DNA from: Chlorokybus atmophyticus
Taxonomy: Eukaryota > Streptophyta > Chlorokybophyceae > Chlorokybales > Chlorokybaceae
Reading direction: 5' to 3'
Assembly (NCBI GenBank): GCA_009103225.1
Contig: RHPI01002823.1
Coordinates: 384,989 to 448,988, forward strand
DNA: 64,000 nt
Shown here: piece after piece, positions 54,254 through 64,000 of the stretch
How positions within the stretch are numbered: the first letter of the stretch is position 1
Layout of the letters: each line of letters starts with the position of its first letter
The notes under the pieces: generated by a model
Database searches by the model: none
What the model saw: the letters and a program-made list of their open reading frames with translations, nothing else
Told to the model about the DNA's origin: nothing
Program-made: the position numbers and the translations under genes

Positions 54254-56718
54254 TCCCCCTTGTGGCTGTAAGTAGTACACACAGGCAGGTAGTCCCAGCA
54301 CTAGTGTATATTGTCCATTTCCCCCAAGGTGGCAGAGTGTACATAGCCAGCCATCCGTCAAGAGGTACATAGCAGCAGCAACAGCAGGTTGTAGGTCATT
54401 GAGGTAGCTTTGCTAAACTTGGCATTGTGTTGAATACTTTTTATGCCGTTTATTTTTTCATGTTCATGCTATGCTTGTTGTCTGTCGGTTGTTTGAATCT
54501 GGACTGGTAACCACTTATTCACACTGATTTCTTAGAAACCTAATACTATGCTCACTGCCATGTTCATATCTCATTGCACATCCCCTGCTATATTATCTCG
54601 GTGCAATAAAATACGAGTAAGCCTACAATATCAAGCTCCCTCACCCACCTCTAATTTGCTCTGCCTGCTGCTGCTGCTCCGGCGGCGATGTTTGCCATCT
54701 GACCTAGGCATATGCTGCACAATGTTACCTGCTTACTCGTTGTCTTCCCTTATTGCACAATGCAACCAGTGCATGCATATAGCTGCTGTCGTTGCTTTGA
54801 TACACCACTCAATATACGCAACCCATTGCCTCTTACCTGTGCTGCTCACCACTGTGCATTGGCCAATTTCTGCTTTGTCCTTGCATCTGATTAACCAGCT
54901 ACTATGTATCCAACAACATGGATATGTCAGTCCCTACTCGAGCAATGCCAGCACTGCGAAAAGTGGTTTTGTGGGCGGAGGAGGAGGGGGAGTCCGTTGA
55001 GTCTGCTGCTGCTGCTGCTGCCTCGGCTAAGACAGGGCCGCTAACCAACGGCTGTTGTGCAGGTGAACGCATATGCATGTACATGGCTAACGGGGTGGTA
55101 GGGATAGTGCAGCGTGTGAGGCAGTGGATGAACCTGGTGGTCAACCTGACAATGGTGTTGTTGGTATGCGCTACGTCACTCTGCATGCTGCTGACTGTGC
55201 ATGCCACTATGCATGTGCATTATCGTTTCGCATTGTATGTACATTAGCAATACCAACATCAATAGAGATGCAGACTCCACCGACACTGTCCAACTGGTAT
55301 ATGCCAGTATCCGGACTATACTGTCAGTGATGAAGCTCACATGCAGGGGTGCACTACTGTATCCTATGGGTGTCAGTCACACAAAGCCATAGTCACACGC
55401 TTCACTCAGCCAACCATATTGTGTCTTAATTTACCTTAAGCCACAGTGTACAGGATATGCACGTGATGTATGCAACATGCACGACACATGCATGCACACT
55501 TAACCACAACCACACTCACCGATATCACGACCACTGGGCTAGGTGCACACTACCTGCTACTTACTTCACTACTCTACTGCCCAACCCTGTCAGTCTGCAA
55601 GCATGCATTACCTGCAACATCGCCAGTAGAGTAGTGTACAGGATATGCGCGAGACAATTGGCGACATGCATAACGTCACAACAGCATAGCATACCAACCA
55701 GCATGCAAACACAGTCACATATACCACCACCGGGCTTTATTGACTGCCTGTTTACCTACCACACTACCCTACTCTAGACCTCCCCGTTAGGCATGCATAC
55801 ATGCGTATTGTTGGTTAATTACCTGTGCAACACACGAGCAGCAGCTGTATCAGACCACTTGTATGTAAGGGGTATGGTACGGTGGCAGCATGCATGGTGT
55901 GGACAATGCGAATGGCATGCATCAGCACAAGCATACACACGCTTTGCACATCAAGTCTAACCACCGGGCTAGTTCTATGGCTGCTTGCTACACTATACCA
56001 ATGCTAGCCCGCCCGGTTAGACAAACAAGCATGCAGTGAGTTAGTACCTGCTCACATGGGCGCTGGTCAGTCTGTTGTCAACCACGGCCACAGCTGCAAC
56101 AGCATCAACATGCAGGACGACTCCCCCTCTCCCTCCGCTCCCTCTGCCTCCGCCCTCCTCTCAGCCACCACTGCGCGGGCTGCTGCCTGCCGCTGTTGTC
56201 AACAACCCTTACCGCGCAGTGCTCACGTCAGCACTGCGCCGGACAGAGACCTTTAGGTCGTACGCTGGGGCTGTGCTGTTGTGCTGGTTAGGTGCAGCTG
56301 GTAGGGTTGGGTGGTGGGGTTGGTTGGTTGTGTCTGTGGCACGGTTAATTCCGTAGTCTCCCTTTTTTTAAAGACGAAACATAATGCGTACAGTAACCAC
56401 GATAGCTGTCTCAATTCAGTGCTCTTGGATTACTCTTTGACAGAATACACTGCAGTGATGACAACATTTCACAGCCCGAGTACACCACCTGTATGCAGCA
56501 TACCAAACCTCCACCGGCAGGCAGTACATGTCTTGTTAGATGAGAGTGCATGCGAACAATCCTACCAAGTTACCAAGTGCTTGAACACGATCATCATGAA
56601 GCAATGCATGGTGAGATATTTACACAGATTGTGCGCATTGCACCAGAAAGGGACGCCCGGATTTCGTTAAAACCAGCCACAGCCCTGCGCAACTCACTAT
56701 CTCTTGCAGTGCATTATG
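54254..56718. other. Intergenic: UTRs and tandem repeats
   Basis: It lies between the four-TM gene (+) and the 3' end of ARP4 (-). It contains the approximately 200-bp tandem repeats at 55445-56050 and an unsupported 109-codon ORF at 54918-55247. That ORF has an Ala run and a hydrophobic stretch MNLVVNLTMVLLVCATSLCM and could be chance or a small membrane protein. A Ser/Pro/Ala-rich frame at 56075-56256 has no support. Confidence 0.4.
55445..56050. repeat. Three diverged tandem units of about 190-220 bp
   Basis: Units start near 55447, 55633 and 55858. Shared landmarks in order: GTGTACAGGATATGC(A/G)CG in units 1 and 2 (GGTATGGTACGGTGGC in 3); GCATGCAxxCACA; ACCA(C/-)(C/T)GGGCT; GACTGCCTGTTTACCTACCACACTA-like; CCGTTAGxCATGCAT or GGTTAGACAAACAAGCATGCA. 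Repetition is visible but strongly diverged. Confidence 0.5.
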
Positions 56719-59700
56719 TTAGGGACATTTCCTGCCAATCATTGACGTGCCGTGCTCTTCATACCTGCACACAGAGAATGTTGGCAAGAAATCACCACCA
56801 CGTGCAATGACGCCAGACGCCAGCAGAAGTGAGGATCTGCTGCTTTGCACTCTCACTCTGCTTTGGATAGCCACATCTGCTGGAAAGACCCGAGTGATGC
56901 TAGTATGGACCCGCCTATCCACACGCTGCCACATACATATACGCACGACAATGTTACGACCTACCAGATGGGCCAGCAACAAACTGGTAATGTGATGCTC
57001 AGCAGCAGGTGGCTACCTGAACCGACGCTCGTTAGGGACGGTGCTTGCAATCACTTTTATCCTCGCTGTCTGCGGCGCCAACTGCAACAAACATTGGAGG
57101 ATTGTGAGCCAAAGGATCGACCATGCATTACCAATTCCTTGCATACCATCAGTCTCAGAATCAGCAGCACGATGAAATGGGTGCACCCCACCTCTAGTAG
57201 TTCTCGCTCAACCCGTTCCTTCATGTTTGGGAAAAGTGACGTACCTCCCGACAACTGCACACAACACGTGATTTACTTGGACTACCTCTACACTTCTGCG
57301 GTCAAGTCAAGAAGTGAATCACAACAAGTGCTGCGCGTACTAGCACTCCGTTGAACAGGTCTCTCCTCGCGTCCACATCGCATCGGTTTATGCTCTCTAT
57401 CACCTGCGCAACCACAACCATCAGAAACAAAGCGTACTTGATTGCAACTGCCCTGACTACCTAAGATAGAATTGGCCGTCAACTCACCAGCGCGGGAACG
57501 CCTTTTGACTCCACGGCCGGCAGCAGCGCTTCGCCGCCGGGGTACGTCTTGGCAATGGAGGGGTTGAACAGCACTTCCGGCAGCTTGAAGCGATCCGCAC
57601 CAATCTGGGCACAAAGTTTATATAACATGTGCATAACAACTTGCTTGCAAGCATGAGCAGCGTCTGTGTGTATCTCTCTCTCTCACCTCGACCACGTTGC
57701 CGTCCGGCAGCTCGTACGACATGGTGGGCATGTTGGCGCTGGCAGCCTCGTCGAACGCGCTCTCAGACACCCTGCATATGGACTCCTTGATGTCCGCCAC
57801 GATCTGCATCTGCATGTACTGTCTGTAGCTCTCCATCGTGTGCGGGAGGTCCACCTCCTCGATCTCAAGCTCTCCACCAGGCTGCGACACCTCTTTCCGC
57901 TTGAAAGAGTAGCGGGGCCGGACCTGACCGCGCACGCACAGCTCAGAACCAGCAGCACCTTCAACACATAGCAACAAGCAGGTGTGGGTGGATGCGTAAC
58001 TTGTATATGTGTCTGTACCTGCGTGCCTTTTGCCTCAAGAGACTTCAGCAAGAAGTTTGTGAGGGACTCGCCGCCTACCGGAGATCGTACTATGCTCTGC
58101 AAAGAAACAACGCCACAGTGTGAATCGATGCAACGTCCATGAGCCTGGCGCTCAGGTGGTAGCACAAGTCCAACCCCGACAATGCAACGCAAGCAGCGTG
58201 TACGGGCAGCATGTGCCAACTTATTAAGTCATGCAAGGTGAGCGCAACCCACATGCTAAGTGACCCTCTGTAAGCTGCTGTTTGCTATGTCAAGATATCA
58301 GTAGTTGCTTTGAACCGTATCGCAAGCCAGCAACTTACTTTGGACAGTGCATAGCCATCGTGGACAGCCTGCACAATGGTTTGCCCGCCACCACTGCGCA
58401 TTGCATACACGTGTCACCTACTGAAATTCAGGTCATGACACACCACAACACCACACGCATTTCGTTTTCGCGCACTGGCACAGACTGTGTGCTATGATGG
58501 AGTGAGAGCAGCCGCTTCACCTGTCCACGACGAGCGAGGTGGCGCGGCCGGCGGCAAAGGAAGTCAACACGGGGTTGCGTGCCATGAACAGTGCGGGCAC
58601 GCCGTACGTCTCAAACATCACTTGGCAAACCCTGCGCATTGTTGCAACCTACTCTTATATATCCTTCAACGCCTTCATCACAACTTTATGAAGCTGCCCA
58701 CACTCCAAGTTTCAACGTGCGCTCTACCTCTCTCGCTGCTCGCGCGGAGCAAAGCCGGGTTCTGCCAGCAACACGGGATGCTCTTTCGGATCAACCATCA
58801 ACCGCTCCCTGCGCGTCGTCAAGACAGTTACAAAGCAGCAACTCGCATTGCTTGCGCACACGCGCGAGAGCATGCGCCCTAGTAGGCGGTGATGTGTTAA
58901 GGTGTGTTGTTGTTCCCGCTTACTTGAACGCGTGATCCCATATGGCCTCCATCATATCCCAATCGGCAATCAGCCCATCCTTCAGCACCGGAGACACCTA
59001 CACCACACCATGACAAACATGTCTGAGCAGTGGTGCCCCAACATACACCACACAACGACCTCTCACCTCCATGTGGTCTCGCCTGTACGTGACGCCCGTG
59101 GTGTTGCCAACATAATAGCGCTTGGACGGGCCGGGCTTCGACGCCGACGCCGCCCCGTTCGCGTCCGCTGTCGTGGCCGCGTCCGCCATGACGGTGTCGC
59201 CCGTGCCGTCCACCGCTCCCCCTCCCTCCCGCTTCTCCAACACGCCAGCCCACTGCGTCACGCGCGAACACGATGTCTTGATCAAGTTGTGATCAATGAT
59301 GGTGGGTGGCTTGGTTTGTTGACATGCTGGGTGCTTACTGATGGGAATACGGCTTTGGGCGTGTCTTCTCCTGCGTAGCCCGCTTTGCACGACACGCCGC
59401 CGCAGTCCACAACAAGCGCAGACACCTCGTCTACAACAGAAGACGATGATGATCAGACCAAACACCTCTCTTCCAGACACACATTGCACAAGAGCACGGT
59501 TGTAGAGTGCGCATGCTACGTGTTGGCATTGACACTCTTGAACGAAGAAGCAGTGGCATCCGGAAACTGTGTAGCTGCCGCGAGCGGACACGAGTGAGAT
59601 AGGGTCAGACAGTGGTGCAGCGCATGTTGCGACAATGTGCGTGTGACTTGACTTCCGCAGACAATACAACAACACAATCAGTCGCAAGGGCCTGTCAAAA

Positions 59701-60012
59701 CACGTTCCCTTGTGTGCAAGTCTTGAACGCGAATCAGCACAAGCCAGTGCAGCGCAGGTGGGGCATACGTGCATGCGGCTCTAAGTGACACCCGCGCAAC
59801 GACCATGTGCAGAACGGACGCTCACACACAAGCGCTCCGCCTGTAACGTCTTTGCATGCTCACTCTTGCGACTTCAAACACACGAGCCATGTCGTGCTTG
59901 AATCACAGGTCCTTCTGGCTTGCATGCACAGACTGAAGGACCCCCAAGAACTCAATTCCAAACTAAGGTTGCACAAAACACCTTGCTTGATCCACTTACC
60001 GCCTCCATACAT
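56719..60012 (-). CDS. ARP4: Actin-related protein 4 (ARP4/BAF53 family)
   Basis: Fifteen coding exons, high to low: 60000-60012, 59339-59430, 59067-59252, 58924-58997, 58728-58808, 58521-58631, 58339-58393, 58019-58096, 57687-57923, 57488-57604, 57341-57403, 57192-57254, 57017-57081, 56857-56925, 56719-56764. They sum to 1350 nt (449 residues) with all phases matching. The N-terminus [16 protein letters not shown] and [17 protein letters not shown] is the actin phosphate-1 region. Then come [75 protein letters not shown] (phosphate-2), [29 protein letters not shown], and the ARP4-type end [20 protein letters not shown] with [15 protein letters not shown]. The insert [20 protein letters not shown] is ARP4-like. 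ARP4 is a nuclear subunit of SWI/SNF, INO80/SWR1 and NuA4 complexes. It shares a 613-bp upstream region with VAMP7. Confidence 0.95.
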
Positions 60013-60625
60013 GGTCGCCTCCGCCTCCTCGCCCAAGCTGTCTCCCCGTCTTGTCTAACCTAAACCTACCGCCGCCGTGGCCGAGGTGTCCGGCGCGCTT
60101 GCAGTGGCAACGACGGAATAGAAGGCATGGCAGCAACAAAGCAGTACACCCCTAGAGACACCTGCACCGCCGTCGCCACGGCTGCTAGCAACGCCTCCTC
60201 CACGTGGCAGGCTAGGGTTGTCCCGCCCCCCCATCGGAAGCCAAAGAACTGGCGAGATTAGCGAGATTGGTAGCTAGAAGCCCACACTTAGCGACGCGCT
60301 AGAAGCCAGCTTCATCGGATCGGCTTCTGCTGGCGCAAGCGTGTGCATGTCGCTGCGTGGCGGCGGCGAGGAGGCTTGGTCTCGGCATAGGCCAACTTGT
60401 CCGACAGCTTGCCTTCCTTCATTCGCTTCGTGGTTCGTTACACACAACAGCTGTCTGAGCCACAGCGCCTCCAAAGACATGGAGATGGAGTAGTGGCAGT
60501 AGTCAAGGCAGGCAGTCGCTCTCGCTCTCGCTCTCTGGCCCGGCCTGACCTGGTTCTCCTCCTCCTCCTCTATCTCTAGCGGTGGTTGGCCTTGACTACT
60601 ACTGCTAGGATTGAGGAGGGGTTTG
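60013..60625. promoter_or_regulatory. Divergent promoter region between ARP4 and VAMP7
   Basis: 613 bp separate the two start codons. The interval contains CT/TC-rich runs (TCGCTCTCGCTCTCGCTCTC at about 60512-60531, CTCCTCCTCCTCCTC at 60554-60568) and a repeated GCTAGAAGCC (60273-60282, 60298-60307). No TATA box is evident. It is presumably a shared bidirectional promoter including both 5' UTRs. Confidence 0.5.
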
Positions 60626-62087
60626 ATGCCGATCCTGTACAGCGCTGTTGCGCGTGGCAGGGACGTCGTGCTTGCCGAGTACGCCGCGGCAGCAGGAAAC
60701 GCCAACGACGTCGCGAGGAAGATACTACAGAACACAGCAGCGCAGGTGGGCACCGGGTCTGAGGGCAAACAAGTTGCCACACATGTGCGTGCGCGTGTCG
60801 TCTCGCTCACCTCTCTGCTGCTTGCCAGAGCGTGAGATCGGGCTGTTCGTGTCAGCGCAATTGTCTGCCTTAGTGCTGAGCTGGTTGTAGTACGCACGTG
60901 CCACAGCAGCTTGCGGATGTGCGCCTCGTGCACTTTGCCAAACAACATAGTTGCCTCAAAGATCACTACAACTCAGTACACAGTCTTCTTCTTTGCTTTG
61001 TGGTGAGTTGGTGAGGTACTCGTCATCTGTGGGCCACCAAGCTCGCATGCGTGTCGCATGCGAGCAGCAGTCGTTACCAAGCTTGGAGAGAAGTCACAAC
61101 TCTTAGCACTATTAGCACCCAATGTCGCGTTGCACACCAGCAACACAAGTAGTAGTAACACTCCGTGTATGTGCGTGTGCACGTGCCGGTCTGACATGCT
61201 GTTGTTGTTGTTGTCGTCGCTGCAGAATGGCGACACGCGGCAGTCGTACTCGATCGAGCGCCACATCTTCCACGTGCTCGAGAGCGATGGCCTCATCTTC
61301 ATCGCCATGGCCGACGACACATTCGGCAGTAAGCCCCCAAACACTGCATCCACAATCCCCACCCCAACATGATGTTCATGCGATCACACGTCCACGCAGG
61401 ACGAATACCCTACGCCTTCCTCGAGGAGATCCGCGGCCGCTTCACTGCGATGTACGGTTCGGGTGCGCAGACGGCCTTAGCATACGCGATGAACGACGAG
61501 TTCTCCCGCATCCTCGCGCAGCAGATGGACTACTTTTCCACCAACCCCAACGCGGACACGATCAACCGCGTGCGCGGGGAGATATCTGAGGTGAAGAACG
61601 TCCTCGTGCAGAGCATCGACAAGGTGCTCGATCGCGGGGAGAAGATATCGCTCCTCGTGGACAAGACGGACTCGCTGCAGAGCGAGGCGTTCCGGTTCAA
61701 GAGACAGGCGCGACAGATGAAACACCGCATGTGGATACGCAACCTGCGCATGATGTACGTGTGAGGTTGAGCTCATCACATGGAGTGCATGTGCACGCAC
61801 GCGGGTGGGTGTGGCCACGAGTGTGTGTGGGCGTGCGCGCCCGTGCGCAGGTGCATGCATGCACACGCACACGCACACGCGCAACAGCTGTATGTGTGCT
61901 TGGGTGGGCGTCGGGGGTGGGCATGCACAAGTCGTTGCTAGTCAGGCATTGATGCTTATGCACAGCACACTCACTCCTTTGGTGATGCGCTGTTTGCAGG
62001 GCACTGCTGGCTATCATAGTGCTGGTGATCGTGCTGGGCATCAGCGCCTTCGCCTGTGGCGGCATCACATTTCCAAACTGCCGCTAA
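60626..62087 (+). CDS. VAMP7: VAMP7-type longin R-SNARE
   Basis: Four exons: 60626-60745, 61226-61328, 61400-61754, 62000-62087, all with GT-AG introns and matching phases, giving about 221 residues. The longin domain starts MPILYSAVARGRDVVLAEYA and continues through FHVLESDGLIFIAMADDTFG and RIPYAFLEEIRGRFTAMYGS. The SNARE motif follows (IKNV-type helix: GEISEVKNVLVQSIDKVLDR, then GEKISLLVDKTDSLQSEAFR). Its zero-layer Arg is in VLDRGEK, defining an R-SNARE. RQMKHRMWIRNLRMM leads to a C-terminal membrane anchor, LLAIIVLVIVLGISAFACGG. It would act in fusion with endosomal, vacuolar or plasma membranes. It is divergent from ARP4 and convergent with CHLH. Confidence 0.95.
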
Positions 62088-63386
62088 CCTCAAGTTTTGA
62101 GTAATAAGCTCTGTCAACGCACGCGTGTGTTTGTATATAGGTGAGCACTAGTGAGCACTCTCAGTTTGATCGTGTCTTTGAGCTGTGCAGCGTACTGCAG
62201 GGGGGCTGCCGCTCTGCACAGGTTGGGGGAGGAGGAATGCAATGCCTGGTGGGTACTAGAGTTTGCGTGAGAGTCTCAAGTGTGTGCAGTAGTATGATGC
62301 ACATATTTTGGTAGAACAGTTGGTGTCAGTGCAGCAGCTGCTGAGGCGGTTGCTGTGCTCGCTCATTGTGTTGTATACGGGGTGCTGCATCACACATGTT
62401 GACATGGATGCGCACTCTGTTGCTGCACATGTAACAATCACATGCATGCGCCCAAAGCATTCACCATCATCATCATATTTTCACCACCACCGCCAGGCTA
62501 TGTGCTCCACCTACTCAGTCCAGCTACATGCGCAGCCCCAAACAAGCATAGGGTCATTGGCATACCTGCCCACATGGGCCGGGGTTGGTCGTGGAATATT
62601 TGTGGATGCCTGGATTGCGGTTTGGCGAGGGCATGTCTGCGCAAAGTGGCTACTTGCTGCGGAGTCGACCTGAGTGTGGTGCAGTTGATGTGCAAATGTC
62701 ATGAACAGGGCTACACCTAGTCAAACCATGTAACAAATAATATGGGTACCATGTAGCGACTTTTTCTTTGGTACTACCGTACACTATGCTTGTACTTCAG
62801 TGACTCCATGTGCGAGTGTCCAAGCACTCACATGCGTGCCGCACACATGTGTTGTCTCCATACATAACTTGCAATAGAGCTGCTAGAAAGCGTGCTCAAG
62901 CGAAAAGGGGCCAGATGTGTTGCACACCAATACAATCAATGCATGCAAGCACACGTGAGCACACCCAAGCATGCACCAATATCCTCTTGTCATAAGTAGA
63001 TGCACATGGCACAGTGCAGCACAGTGGTTGCCCCAAATGACAACACTAAGTGATTAGAACAACCGAGCGGCTGCACATTGAATGGCATTACAGAGACAGT
63101 CATCTCTGCGCCAGTGCATGCCCAACCGTCCCATGCTCTTCGTTAAGTTCAAACATACTCCCCTAGTCACGCCCTGAAGGGAGAGGACAACTGCCAGCAA
63201 GAGCACATGTTGTACACCGTATGCTTCAGGGCAATAGACACCAACATCATATTAACACTACATCAGTAACAATGTGTTTATCATATCGCTGCACGCAGCA
63301 ACGCGGACAACATGTCATGTATCGTCAACTAGCCCTAAGCTGCTCTATCTCTGTAAGACGGCTATGGACTCAAACGCTTCACACGT
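62088..63386. other. Intergenic between convergent VAMP7 and CHLH
   Basis: Contains 3' UTRs. TGTAA, the usual green-algal polyadenylation signal, occurs at about 62428 downstream of VAMP7. The ORFs in this stretch lack domains and credible splice structure. No repeats of note. Confidence 0.4.
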
Positions 63387-64000
63387 CTACTTCACTCCCT
63401 CCAGCTCGTCTTCCACATCCTCGTACATCGACCTCAAACGCTCAACGACCGCTTCATCAGCCTGCCAGAACCCGCGGCCGTTCGCCTCCAGCATGCGACG
63501 CACAATGTTCTGAAAAGCCTGCGGATACAGCACGGGCAACTTCAAGCACTGCTTGCATCATATGCATGTCACAAGAAAAGTTTAGTGACAAGAGCGCATA
63601 CCTGCGGGTTGTTCTTTCTCAACTTTGCAGCCATCTCTTCATCCAAAGCATACGTACTCGCTGCCTGGTCATACACCCAATCCTCCTACAATAACACAAC
63701 ACATCAAGCGGAGTCTTCCAACTATGTGTTGTAACTCATCTCCTGTGCGCTGCTGATATGAGGCTCAGTGCACGCCACAAACACACAGCATCTGACCTGA
63801 AAGCCAGCGGTGCTGCCCCAACCAACCATTGCCGTCATGCGCTGGGAGATCTCATACGCACCGCCAGAACCCTGCGCCACCATCGCATTCGCCCACTTCG
63901 GGTTCAAGAGCTTCGATCGGTACTGCCACATACGGGTTAAGCAAGATGGTCCATACGCTTGACATGGGACTCGGTAAGTACAGACGACACTCACCTCAAG
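63387..64000 (-). CDS. CHLH: Magnesium chelatase subunit H, C-terminal exons (partial)
   Basis: Four exon pieces with clean GT-AG introns: 63995-64000 (runs off the window), 63797-63922 (42 codons), 63602-63685 (28 codons), 63387-63518 (44 codons with TAG). They read YRSKLLNPKWANAMVAQGSG, GAYEISQRMTAMVGWGSTAG, EDWVYDQAASTYALDEEMAA, AFQNIVRRMLEANGRGFWQA and end EDVEDELEGVK. This is the conserved tail of the large H subunit (ChlH/BchH/CobN family). ChlH binds protoporphyrin IX and, with ChlI and ChlD, inserts Mg2+ in the first committed step of chlorophyll synthesis in plastids. The wording GSGGAYEISQRMTAMVGW suggests the second, BchH-like ChlH paralogue found in some algae over the canonical plant form; that distinction is from memory and uncertain. 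Exon phases are all 0. Confidence 0.9.

Noticed and set aside
54918-55247. 109-codon plus ORF with a hydrophobic stretch
   Set aside because: Could be a small membrane protein but lacks conservation evidence; mentioned only within the intergenic entry.

Overview
The window looks like nuclear DNA of a photosynthetic eukaryote, most likely a green alga. The right end encodes the C-terminus of a magnesium chelatase H subunit, beside intron-rich genes for an actin-related protein (ARP4) and a VAMP7-type SNARE. Introns are short GT-AG with good consensus (GTAAGT, GTGAGT donors; GCGCAG-type acceptors). Microsatellites and retrotransposons are abundant. Assigning the organism to the green lineage is inference from ChlH and overall style. 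Single N characters at 22020, 31753, 51524 and 53692 look like contig joins.

Layout. 1-1410: 3' end of an unidentified + strand gene converging on a decayed minus-strand Cache/HisKA-like gene. 1500-2300: a dispersed repeat, a minisatellite and a purine-pyrimidine tract. 2300-5060: a chromodomain Ty3/gypsy element (minus), cut by an internally deleted Ty1/copia element (5066-8510, minus). 8511-13149: gene-poor, with decayed solo LTRs. 13150-19240: a DIRS-like tyrosine-recombinase retrotransposon (plus). 19920-21400: a gypsy remnant, folded into a 1.1 kb palindrome that ends at an N. 22021-24100: a second, internally deleted DIRS copy. 26411-50024: a large decayed Ty3/gypsy element (minus), broken by a second copia family. 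About 5.3 kb of this block occurs twice, on either side of the N at 31753. 52-64 kb: normal genes (a four-TM protein, ARP4, VAMP7, CHLH).

The most interesting object is the gypsy element at 26411-50024. On the minus strand its order is gag (CCHC) - linker - aspartic protease - DNA cytosine-5 methyltransferase - reverse transcriptase - RNase H - integrase - PHD finger. It thus carries both a DNA methylation writer and a candidate histone-mark reader. Two copia copies sharing one LTR sit inside its RT and are flanked by a GAGAG target duplication. Removing them restores the RT reading. Two of three copia copies precisely lack a 167-bp GT...AG segment that is coding in the third, as if a spliced RNA had been reverse transcribed. 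The copia primer site matches the anticodon arm of initiator tRNA-Met, implying half-tRNA priming.

ARP4 (minus) and VAMP7 (plus) diverge from a 613-bp interval. VAMP7 and CHLH converge. The ARP4 model has 15 coding exons summing to 1350 nt with all phases consistent.
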